Of a stretch of DNA of 64,000 nt, positions 39,034 to 46,502 are shown in pieces. The position numbers and the translations under genes were made by a program. Every line of letters begins with the position of its first letter. Within the stretch, counting starts at the first letter, position 1. Origin of the DNA: Streptomyces rhizoryzae (GTDB lineage: Bacteria; Actinomycetota; Actinomycetes; Streptomycetales; Streptomycetaceae). The notes beneath the pieces are model-generated. The model had not been told where the DNA came from. It saw nothing but the letters and a program-made list of their open reading frames with translations, and did not search any database. The stretch covers positions 62,001 to 126,000 of the forward strand of contig NZ_JALMUV010000011.1 in the NCBI RefSeq assembly GCF_023155275.1, read 5' to 3'.

Positions 39034-40860
39034 ATGGGGCACTACAAGTCGAATCTCCGCGACATCGAGTTCAACCTCTTCGAGGTGTTCGGCCGCGACA
39101 GCGTGTACGGCACCGGGCCGTTCGCGGAGATGGACGTCGACACCGCCAAGAGCGTGCTCTCCGAGATCGCCCGCCTGTCGGAGAACGAGCTGGCCGACTC
39201 CTTCGCCGACGCGGACCGCAACCCTCCGGTCTTCGACCCGGACACCAACACCGCGCCGGTCCCGGACACCTTCAAGAAGAGCTACCAGGCGTACATGGAC
39301 GCCGAGTGGTGGCGGCTGGGCATCCCGGAGGAGATCGGCGGCACCACCTCGCCGCGCTCGCTCCTGTGGGCCTTCGCCGAGACGATCCTGGGCGCCAACC
39401 CCGCCGTGTGGATGTACGCCTCCGGTCCCGCCTTCGCCGGCGTCCTCTTCGAGGAGGGCACCGACCAGCAGAAGCACATCGCCAAGATCGCGGTGGAGAA
39501 GGGCTGGGGCTCCACCATGGTGCTGACCGAGCCCGACGCCGGCTCGGACGTCGGCGCCGGCCGCACCAAGGCGATCCAGCAGGAGGACGGCTCCTGGCAC
39601 ATCGAGGGGGTGAAGCGCTTCATCACCTCCGGTGAGCACGACATGTCGGAGAACATCCTCCACTACGTCCTCGCCCGCCCCGAGGGCCACGGCCCGGGCA
39701 CCAAGGGCCTGTCGCTCTTCCTCGTGCCGAAGTACGAGTTCGACTTCGAGACCGGTGAGCTGGGCGAGCGCAACGGCGTCTACGCCACCAACGTCGAGCA
39801 CAAGATGGGCCTGAAGGCGTCCAACACCTGCGAGATGACCTTCGGCGACCGCCACCCCGCCAGGGGCTGGCTGATCGGCGAGAAGCACGACGGCATCCGC
39901 CAGATGTTCCGGATCATCGAGTTCGCGCGGATGATGGTCGGCACCAAGGCGATAGCCACCCTCTCGACCGGCTACCTCAACGCCCTGGAGTACGCCAAGG
40001 AGCGCGTGCAGGGCCCCGACCTGGCGGCCTTCACCGACAAGAGCGCCCCCCGCGTGACGATCACCCACCACCCCGACGTCCGCCGCTCGCTGATGACGCA
40101 GAAGGCGTACGCCGAGGGCATGCGCGCCCTGGTGCTCTACACCGCCACCGTCCAGGACGAGATCATCGTCAAGGAGGCCGCGGGCGAGGACGCCTCCGCC
40201 GAGCACGCGCTGAACGACCTGCTGCTGCCGATCGTCAAGGGCTACGGCTCGGAGCGGTCCTACGAGCAGCTGGCCCAGTCGCTCCAGACCTTCGGCGGCT
40301 CCGGCTACCTCCAGGAGTACCCGATCGAGCAGTACATCCGGGACTCCAAGATCGACACGCTCTACGAGGGCACCACCGCCATCCAGGGCCAGGACTTCTT
40401 CTTCCGGAAGATCGTCCGCAACCAGGGCGCCGCGCTGACCCGGCTCTCCGAGACGATCAAGTCGTTCCTGGCCGACGCCGAGGGCGGCGCGGAGCTGGAG
40501 CAGGCCCGCGGCGAGCTGGCCAAGGCCGCCGGCGACCTGGAGGCGATCGTCGGCGCCATGCTGACCGACCTCGCCGCCACCGAGAAGGACGTCACGTCCA
40601 TCTACAAGGTCGGCCTGAACACCACCCGCCTGCTGATGGCTTCCGGTGACGTCGTCGTCGGCTACCTCCTCCTCAAGGGCGCCGCGGTGGCGGCCGGAAA
40701 GCTGGAGGGCGCGTCGTCCAAGGACAAGCCGTTCTACCAGGGCAAGATCGCGGCCGCGAAGTTCTTCGCGCACAACGTCCTGCCGGGTGTCGCGGTGCAG
40801 CGGCAGCTCGCCGAGTCCATCGACCAGTCCCTGATGGAGCTGGACGAGGCCGCGTTCTAA
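39034..40860 (+). CDS. Acyl-CoA dehydrogenase (long, about 600-residue type)
   Basis: A FAD-dependent acyl-CoA dehydrogenase of 608 residues, longer than the 380-residue classical form because of N-terminal and C-terminal extensions (PF12806-type tail, about 470-600). FAD/substrate blocks: [74 protein letters not shown] and [14 protein letters not shown] with the candidate catalytic Glu. Likely role: fatty-acid beta-oxidation; chain length unknown. A possible operator (TTATTACCGGTGGGTA and GTAGC/GCTAC arms) lies about 90-120 bp upstream. Two hairpins follow the stop. Confidence 0.93.
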   Translation: MGHYKSNLRDIEFNLFEVFGRDSVYGTGPFAEMDVDTAKSVLSEIARLSENELADSFADADRNPPVFDPDTNTAPVPDTFKKSYQAYMDAEWWRLGIPEEIGGTTSPRSLLWAFAETILGANPAVWMYASGPAFAGVLFEEGTDQQKHIAKIAVEKGWGSTMVLTEPDAGSDVGAGRTKAIQQEDGSWHIEGVKRFITSGEHDMSENILHYVLARPEGHGPGTKGLSLFLVPKYEFDFETGELGERNGVYATNVEHKMGLKASNTCEMTFGDRHPARGWLIGEKHDGIRQMFRIIEFARMMVGTKAIATLSTGYLNALEYAKERVQGPDLAAFTDKSAPRVTITHHPDVRRSLMTQKAYAEGMRALVLYTATVQDEIIVKEAAGEDASAEHALNDLLLPIVKGYGSERSYEQLAQSLQTFGGSGYLQEYPIEQYIRDSKIDTLYEGTTAIQGQDFFFRKIVRNQGAALTRLSETIKSFLADAEGGAELEQARGELAKAAGDLEAIVGAMLTDLAATEKDVTSIYKVGLNTTRLLMASGDVVVGYLLLKGAAVAAGKLEGASSKDKPFYQGKIAAAKFFAHNVLPGVAVQRQLAESIDQSLMELDEAAF

Positions 40861-40871
40861 GGACCGCGCCG

Positions 40872-40982
40872 GAAGCCGCCGGTCCGGGAGCTGTTCCCGG
40901 ACCGTCACCGGCTTCTCAGAAAGCTCTCAGAATCACTGAGGAGACTGTGGGGGCCCGCCTCTCTTCCCCCGGCGAGGCGGGC
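40872..40982 (+). terminator. Tandem terminators after the acyl-CoA dehydrogenase gene
   Basis: The first hairpin has arms GGTCCGGGA/TCCCGGACC (40881-40889, 40895-40903) inside outer arms GAAGCC/GGCTTC. The second has arms GCCCGCCTC/GAGGCGGGC (40953-40961, 40974-40982) followed by TCCTCCCTTTCC. The rest of the 304-bp gap up to 41165 shows only a possible -10 (TTATGCT at about 41152) for the peptidase gene. Confidence 0.75.
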
Positions 40983-41165
40983 TCCTCCCTTTCCGCACCG
41001 GACGGTGCGGGCGGGCCCCCTGGTACGGCTGCGGCCGGCCGGGACGAACAGCGCGGCGTTCTGGCCGCACCACCGCTCCGGAATGCGGAAATCGTGGCCG
41101 GAAGGCAATGGAGTCGCGCCCCGGGGGCGCACGGCAGAACGGAGTTGGCTCCTTATGCTGAATCC

Positions 41166-42461
41166 ATGACCAACTCCGCCCGCTTCGACCGCGGCCACAC
41201 CGACGACCTGATGTCCTTCCTCGCCGCCAGCCCCTCGCCCTACCACGCGGTGGCGAACGCGGCGGAGCGGCTGGAGAAGGCCGGCTTCCGGCAGGTGGCG
41301 GAGACCGACGAGTGGGACGGCCGGAGCGGTGGCCGGTACGTCCTCCGCGGCGGGGCGATCATCGCCTGGTACGTCCCGGAAGGGGCGGGCCCCGCGACCC
41401 CGTTCCACATCATCGGGGCGCACACCGACTCCCCCAACCTCCGCGTCAAACCGATCCCGGACACCGGTACCCGCGGCTGGCGGCAGATCGCCGTCGAGAT
41501 CTACGGCGGCACGCTGCTCAACACCTGGCTCGACCGCGACCTCGGGCTCAGCGGCCGGATCACGCTCGCCGACGGCAGCAGCCGGCTGGTCCACGTGGAC
41601 CGGGCGCTGCTGCGGGTGCCGCAGCTGGCCGTGCACCTGGACCGCTCGGTGAACTCCGAGGGCCTCAAGCTCGACAAGCAGCGCCACATGACGCCGATCT
41701 GGGGCCTGGGCGAGGTCGCCGAGGGCGATCTGATGGCGTTCGTGGCCGAGGAGGCCGGGGTCCCGGCCGAGGACATCAAGGGCTGGGACCTGATGGTCCA
41801 CAGCGTGGAGCCGCCCGCCTACCTCGGGCGCGACCGGGAGCTGGTCGCCGGTCCGCGGATGGACAACCTGCTGTCCGTGCACGCCGGTACGGCGGCGCTG
41901 GCTGCGGCGGCCACCTCGGGCGCGCCGCTGACCGCCATCCCGGTGCTGGCCGCCTTCGACCACGAGGAGAACGGCAGCCAGTCCGACACCGGTGCGGACG
42001 GCCCGCTGCTCGGCACGGTGCTGGAGCGTTCGGTCTTCGCCCGCGGCGGGACGTACGAGGACCGGGCGCGGGCCTTCGCGGGCACCGTCTGCCTGTCCTC
42101 GGACACCGGCCACGCGGTGCACCCCAACTACAGTGACCGGCACGAGCCGGGGCACCACCCGATGCCCAACGGCGGGCCGATCCTGAAGGTGAACGTCAAC
42201 CAGCGGTACGCGACCGACGGCACGGGGCGGGCGGTGTTCGCCGCCGCCTGCGAGCGGGCCGGGGTGCCGTGGCAGTCCTTCGTGTCCCACAACTCCATGC
42301 CGTGCGGCACCACCATCGGCCCGATCACCGCCGCCCGGCACGGCATCCGGACGGTGGACATCGGTGTCGCGATCCTGTCCATGCACTCGGCCCGCGAACT
42401 GTGCGGCGCCGAGGACCCCTATCTGCTCGCGCACGCGCTGACAGCCTTCCTGGAGAGCTGA
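41166..42461 (+). CDS. M18 family aminopeptidase
   Basis: A 431-residue zinc aminopeptidase of the DAP/ApeB type that removes N-terminal, often acidic, residues from peptides in the cytoplasm. Zinc and catalytic residues lie in HIIGAHTDSPNLRVK, AGPRMDNLLSVHA, AFDHEENGSQSDTGADG and DTGHAVHPNYSDRHEP; the C-terminal block MHSARELCGAEDPYLLAHAL is also conserved. The ATG at 41166 (MTNSARFDRGHTDDLMSFL) is the family start; the open frame extends upstream without similarity. One base separates its stop from the SARP start. Confidence 0.94.
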   Translation: MTNSARFDRGHTDDLMSFLAASPSPYHAVANAAERLEKAGFRQVAETDEWDGRSGGRYVLRGGAIIAWYVPEGAGPATPFHIIGAHTDSPNLRVKPIPDTGTRGWRQIAVEIYGGTLLNTWLDRDLGLSGRITLADGSSRLVHVDRALLRVPQLAVHLDRSVNSEGLKLDKQRHMTPIWGLGEVAEGDLMAFVAEEAGVPAEDIKGWDLMVHSVEPPAYLGRDRELVAGPRMDNLLSVHAGTAALAAAATSGAPLTAIPVLAAFDHEENGSQSDTGADGPLLGTVLERSVFARGGTYEDRARAFAGTVCLSSDTGHAVHPNYSDRHEPGHHPMPNGGPILKVNVNQRYATDGTGRAVFAAACERAGVPWQSFVSHNSMPCGTTIGPITAARHGIRTVDIGVAILSMHSARELCGAEDPYLLAHALTAFLES

Positions 42462-42462
42462 G

Positions 42463-44424
42463 TTGGACTTCTCACTGCTCGGCCCGATCTCCGTGACGAA
42501 CGGCTCCGAAGAGCTGTCGCTCGGGCCCGCCAAACGGCGCAGTGTGCTGGCACTGCTGCTTCTGCAGCCCAACACCACCGTCCCACTGGAGCAGTTGATC
42601 GACTCCCTGTGGGAGGACGAGCCACCCGAGCACGCCCGCACCGTCGTCCAGGGGCATGTCTCGCGGCTGCGCGCCACGCTGGCCGCGGGCGGTGCCGAGG
42701 CGTACGGCATCGAGCTGGCCACCCACGGGTCGGCGTACCTGCTGCGGCTGCCGGAAGAGTTGATCGACGCCCACCGCTTCGGTGAACTGGTGGCGCTCGC
42801 GCGGCCGGAGGCCGCCCCGGCCGACGCCGTCCCGCTGCTGCGGGAGGCGCTGGGGCTGTGGCGCGGGCCCGCGCTGACCGGCACGGTCACCAGTCCGCCG
42901 TTCGCGGCCGCCGCGCACGCCCTGGAGGAGCGCCGGCTGACCGCCGTCGAGGCGCTGGCCCGGGCCTACGGCGCGCTCGGCGAGCACGAACAGGGCGCGG
43001 CCATGCTCTACTCGGCGGCCGTCAACCATCCGCTGCGGGAGGGGCTGATCGCCGCGCTGATGCGGGCGCTGTTCCGGACGGGGCGGCAGTCCGACGCGCT
43101 GGAGTGGTACCACCGCACCCGGCGGCTGCTCAGCGAGGAGCTGGGCGTCGACCCCGGCGAGCGGCTGCGCGCGGCGTACGAGGAGATCCTGCGCGCGGAG
43201 GCCGGCGACGGCGGTCCGAAGGCCGCGGCACCCGGCCGCGGGGGCGGCAGCGGTCCGGCCGACGGCCGCACGTTTCACGTGAAACATGGTTCCGACGGGG
43301 CCCCGGCCGCTGCCGGACAGGCGGGTGCGTCCGGTGCGCAGTCCGGCCGGCCCCGGGCCGGCGCGGCGCCGCGGCTGCTGCCCCGGCCCCCGGCCCGCTT
43401 CCTGGGACGCGAAGGCCAACTGGCGGCGCTGACCGAGGCGTTGCTGGACCGTACGACCGGAGAGAGCCCGCTGGCGGTGGTGGCGGGTCCGGCCGGGGTC
43501 GGCAAGACCGCGTGCGCCGTGCAGTGGGGCCACCTCCAGGCCGGGGCGTTCCCGGACGGGCAGCTCTTCGCCGATCTGCGCGGCTTCGGCGAGGGCGACG
43601 AGGCGGCGCCGGCCGAGATCCTGCGCGACTTCCTCCAGGCGCTCGGCACCCCGCCGGAGCGGGTACCGGGCTCCGCGCAGGCCGCCTCGGCACTGTTCCG
43701 CTCACTGGTCGCCGAACGGCGGCTGCTGGTCGTCCTGGACAACGCGCGGAGCTCGGCACAGGTGCGCCCGCTGCTGCCCGGCGGTCCGCACTGTGCCACG
43801 GTCGTCACCAGCCGCAGCCGGCTCGACGGGCTGGTCGCCACCGACTGCGCCCGTCCGGTGGGGCTTCAGGCGCTGGGCCATGAGGAGGGCACGGCCCTGC
43901 TCGGCGCGATGCTCGGACCCGACCGGGTCGCGGAGGATCCGGCCGCGGCCCGCGAACTGGTGGACCTGTGCGACGGGTTGCCGCTGGCGCTGCGGGCCGC
44001 GGCCGCCCAGCTGACCGCCCGGCCGCGCTGGCGGCTGGCCCGGCTGGCCTCCGCGCTGCGCGACGAGCGGCGGCGGCTGGCCCTGCTGTCGGCGGAGGAC
44101 ACCGGGGTCGCGGCGGCGCTGCGAGTGTCCGTCGCCCGGCTGTCCGCGGATGACGCGCGGCTGCTCCGGGCGCTGGCGAACAGTCCCGACGGGCACCTCA
44201 ACGCGTCGGCCGCGGCGGCGCTCGCCGGGTACGACCAGGAGCGCACCCAGGACGGGCTCGAACGGCTCGCGGAGATGCACCTGGTGGACGAGGAAGCCAC
44301 CGACGTCTACACGATCAGCGCCCTGACCCAGCTGTTCGCCCGGGACGAGGGCGGTGCGGGGCCGCGGCGGGAGAGCGGAGGCGCGGCGGAGTCCGGCGAG
44401 CCGGGCGGGCGTCCGGGCGGCTGA
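42463..44424 (+). CDS. Short AfsR-like SARP transcriptional regulator (BTAD-NB-ARC)
   Basis: A 653-residue regulator. Residues 1-90 are the SARP winged-helix domain (MDFSLLGPISVTNGSEELSL, QGHVSRLRATLA), 95-250 the BTAD domain (WRGPALTG, LFRTGRQSDALEWYHRTRRL, EELGVDPGERLRAAYEEIL), and about 310-600 an NB-ARC ATPase with P-loop AGPAGVGKTACAVQWG and LLVVLDNARSSAQVRPLLPG. Unlike AfsR (about 990 residues) it ends before any TPR region. The start is TTG, 1 bp after the peptidase stop, with GGAGAG upstream, so the genes are probably co-transcribed. The interdomain linker contains TFHVKH, which is a translated perfect parS. Confidence 0.9.
   Translation: MDFSLLGPISVTNGSEELSLGPAKRRSVLALLLLQPNTTVPLEQLIDSLWEDEPPEHARTVVQGHVSRLRATLAAGGAEAYGIELATHGSAYLLRLPEELIDAHRFGELVALARPEAAPADAVPLLREALGLWRGPALTGTVTSPPFAAAAHALEERRLTAVEALARAYGALGEHEQGAAMLYSAAVNHPLREGLIAALMRALFRTGRQSDALEWYHRTRRLLSEELGVDPGERLRAAYEEILRAEAGDGGPKAAAPGRGGGSGPADGRTFHVKHGSDGAPAAAGQAGASGAQSGRPRAGAAPRLLPRPPARFLGREGQLAALTEALLDRTTGESPLAVVAGPAGVGKTACAVQWGHLQAGAFPDGQLFADLRGFGEGDEAAPAEILRDFLQALGTPPERVPGSAQAASALFRSLVAERRLLVVLDNARSSAQVRPLLPGGPHCATVVTSRSRLDGLVATDCARPVGLQALGHEEGTALLGAMLGPDRVAEDPAAARELVDLCDGLPLALRAAAAQLTARPRWRLARLASALRDERRRLALLSAEDTGVAAALRVSVARLSADDARLLRALANSPDGHLNASAAAALAGYDQERTQDGLERLAEMHLVDEEATDVYTISALTQLFARDEGGAGPRRESGGAAESGEPGGRPGG
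43272..43285. promoter_or_regulatory. parS site 9, inside the SARP regulator coding region
   Basis: A perfect GTTTCACGTGAAAC read in frame as part of T-F-H-V-K-H, at about residue 270-275, in the low-complexity linker between BTAD and NB-ARC. It is the only perfect site deep inside a coding region in this window. Confidence 0.95.
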
Positions 44425-44445
44425 GCGGCGAGGTGGCGGGGCGGA

Positions 44446-44462
44446 CGTTAGGGAGGCGTTAG
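44446..44462 (+). promoter_or_regulatory. Candidate SARP operator: CGTTAG direct repeats 11 bp apart
   Basis: CGTTAG occurs at 44446-44451 and 44457-44462. Direct hexamer/heptamer repeats at 11-bp pitch are the established SARP binding pattern. The pair lies 22 bp after the stop of a SARP gene and 112 bp before the first DUF4232 lipoprotein gene. The -10 is not obvious; CAGTCT lies further downstream than ideal. Confidence 0.45.
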
Positions 44463-44573
44463 CCGGACGGCAGCGGCGGTCGGCAGTCTTGTGGGCAGAC
44501 CGCAGGAGAGACCGGGCCGACCGAGCCGGGCCGGACCAGGGCGCGCCCCGCGCCCGCCGAGGGGGGACTTGCC

Positions 44574-45374
44574 ATGCCACGCACCGACGCCGCCACCGCC
44601 CGCACCTCGCCCCGCGCCGTTCGCCGCCGTACGCTGCGGATCGCCGCGGCCGGCCTGACCGCGGTCGCCGCGCTCACCCTCACCGCCTGCGGCGGCCAGA
44701 GCAACCCGCTGGAAACCAGCGACGCCAAGCCCTTCAACCCGGCTCCCCAGGATGCCAAGGACCCGGCGGCCAACGCCCTGCGCGACGGCAAGGGCGGCAG
44801 CACCGCGGGCCACGGCGGCAGCGGCGCGGCGGGAAAGAGCGGCAAGGACGGCAAGGACGCCACCCCCGCGGTGGAGAGCGCGGGGAAGCCGGACGGTTCC
44901 GGTGGCGTGGCGCCGCCCGCCGCCGGCCACGGCAAGGGGTCCGGCGTCCGGCAGGCGGCCTGCGACGTCACCAAGCTCCGGATCACGGCGAGGCCGATGA
45001 CCCGGCCGATCAACCACCTGATGCTGGTGGCCACCAACACCTCCGGCGTCCGCTGCGACCTGTACGCCGCGCCCGCCCTGCGGTTCGACGACGCCCAGGC
45101 GCCGGTGGCCGAGTGGCCGGAGAGCAAGCCGCAGGCCGTGGTCAGCCTGGAGCCGGGCAAGTCCGGCTACGCCGGGGTGGCGCTGTCCGGCGCGGACGGT
45201 GCCCGGAACGGCACCACGGTGACCTCACTGACCGTCTACCTCGCCCGCCGCGACGGACAGGGCAGCATCGACGGCGCGGCGCAGGTGGCACTGCCCGGCG
45301 GCTCCGCATACCTGGACGACAGCGCGCGGGTGACGTACTGGCAGACGGATCAGAACGTGGCGGCGACCTGGTGA
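44574..45374 (+). CDS. DUF4232 lipoprotein
   Basis: A 266-residue exported lipoprotein: signal TLRIAAAGLTAVAALTLTAC with lipobox LTAC, an approx 85-residue Gly/Ser/Asp/Lys-rich spacer, and a C-terminal DUF4232 domain at about 120-265 (RQAACDVTKLRITARPMTRP, MLVATNTSGVRCDLYAAPAL, AVVSLEPGKSGYAGVALS). DUF4232 is an actinobacterial surface domain of unknown function. GAGGGGGGA precedes the ATG. It may be a target of the SARP regulator encoded upstream. A strong terminator follows. Confidence 0.85.
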   Translation: MPRTDAATARTSPRAVRRRTLRIAAAGLTAVAALTLTACGGQSNPLETSDAKPFNPAPQDAKDPAANALRDGKGGSTAGHGGSGAAGKSGKDGKDATPAVESAGKPDGSGGVAPPAAGHGKGSGVRQAACDVTKLRITARPMTRPINHLMLVATNTSGVRCDLYAAPALRFDDAQAPVAEWPESKPQAVVSLEPGKSGYAGVALSGADGARNGTTVTSLTVYLARRDGQGSIDGAAQVALPGGSAYLDDSARVTYWQTDQNVAATW

Positions 45375-45425
45375 TCCCGGCCGCCGCGTAACCCCGGCGG
45401 TCCGACAGGAGACCGCCCCACGAGC

Positions 45426-45459
45426 AGGGCGCCCGCGACTCCCCCAGCGGGCGCCCTTT
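45426..45459 (+). terminator. Intrinsic terminator with T-run
   Basis: Perfect 11-bp arms (AGGGCGCCCGC and GCGGGCGCCCT) flank a 10-base loop, and the right arm continues into TTTCC. Confidence 0.85.
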
Positions 45460-45551
45460 CCGTCTGCCCGGGCGGACGGCGCCGCCACCGGGTCGGCGTC
45501 TGCCCGGCGGATCAGACCGCCGATGCCGCGAAATCCCCGGGCAGCAGCGGT

Positions 45552-45588
45552 GTTTCACGTGAAACGGTCCGGCTGTTTCACGTGAAAC
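45552..45588. promoter_or_regulatory. parS pair 10
   Basis: Two perfect GTTTCACGTGAAAC copies at 45552-45565 and 45575-45588, separated by 9 bp (23 bp start to start). The outer flanks are not complementary, so this pair does not look like a terminator. Confidence 0.95.
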
Positions 45589-45803
45589 ATCACCGGACGA
45601 TCCCGCACGGCGGGTGGGCCGCAGCCGCTGCCCCGTGCCGGACCTGACCCGGCCGGGGTTTAGCCGCGCGTGCCGCGGAAAGGCGACCGGGGCCGTGCGG
45701 GCCCGCGAACCCGCCCCGGCGACCGGCACGGCAGTCGATAGGGTGGCCGCGCCATGACAGAACCGCCTCACTGATCGCAGTGCCTCGACTGGGGGAGCCT
45801 TCC

Positions 45804-46451
45804 ATGACCGCACGCCGCACCCGCCGCCGGTCCGCCGCGTTTGCCGCGCTGGCCCTCGGACTGGCCGGTTCCCTCGCCCTGACCGGCTGCAACAGCTCCT
45901 CCTCCAAGTCGAGGAAGAGCTCGTCCTCCTCGTCCTCCAAGAGCAAGAAGCGCACGGTCATCGGCGGTGGCGCCGCGGCGGCGGGGGCCGGTGCGGGAGC
46001 GGCGGCCGGCAGCCGGACGCGGGTGTGCCCCTTCAGCACGACCTGGCTCAGCTTCTCGCAGACGTCGGGGGCGAAGGGCTATGTGACCGTGCGATACCGG
46101 AACGCCTCCAGCACCAGCTGCACCCTGTACGACGGGCCGCTGCTGTACTTCAACAAGGCGAAGTCCCCGCTGCCGCTCATGAAGGAGGAGGGCGGCCACG
46201 TCCTCACCCTCAAGCCCAAGAGCGCGGCCTACGCGATCATCCCGACCACCACCCCGGCCGCCAGGGGCACCGAGCAGAAGCAGGTCGGCGTCCAGTTCGT
46301 GGGCCGCCACGCAGGCGCCCGGACCCCCGATCAGCCGGCGGTGTACGACCTCGCGAAGAAGTACAGCACCGTCTCCGTCGGCCAGAGCCGGGTCACCTAC
46401 TGGTACGACCTCCCGGCCACGGCCAGGATGCAGGCCGGCGTCGGCAACTGA
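45804..46451 (+). CDS. Second DUF4232 lipoprotein, Ser/Lys-rich linker
   Basis: A 215-residue lipoprotein: signal SAAFAALALGLAGSLALTGC, then an unusual Ser/Lys-rich linker (SSSSKSRKSSSSSSSKSKK) and a short Ala/Gly stretch, then DUF4232 at about 75-213 (RVCPFSTTWLSFSQTSGAKG, YVTVRYRNASSTSCTLYDG). It is a diverged neighbour of the DUF4232 gene at 44574. The ATG at 45804 follows GGGGGAG; an upstream GTG at 45780 would put nine extra residues before the signal. A hairpin terminator follows. Confidence 0.84.
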   Translation: MTARRTRRRSAAFAALALGLAGSLALTGCNSSSSKSRKSSSSSSSKSKKRTVIGGGAAAAGAGAGAAAGSRTRVCPFSTTWLSFSQTSGAKGYVTVRYRNASSTSCTLYDGPLLYFNKAKSPLPLMKEEGGHVLTLKPKSAAYAIIPTTTPAARGTEQKQVGVQFVGRHAGARTPDQPAVYDLAKKYSTVSVGQSRVTYWYDLPATARMQAGVGN

Positions 46452-46454
46452 GCC

Positions 46455-46495
46455 CGGCCGGGCCCCCGCCTGCGCGCGGGGGCCGGCCCGGCCGG
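46455..46495. terminator. Bidirectional hairpin terminator
   Basis: Long GC stem: the left part CGGCCGGGCCCCCGC pairs with the right part GCGGGGGCCGGCCCGGCCG with a small bulge. It lies between convergent stop codons. Confidence 0.75.
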
Positions 46496-46502
46496 ACGGC
46501 CG

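Larger units (their letters stand above)
45375..45803. other. 429-bp gap between two DUF4232 genes
   Basis: Contains the terminator at 45426-45459, the twin parS at 45552-45588 and the leader of the second DUF4232 gene. Nothing else is recognisable. Confidence 0.7.
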
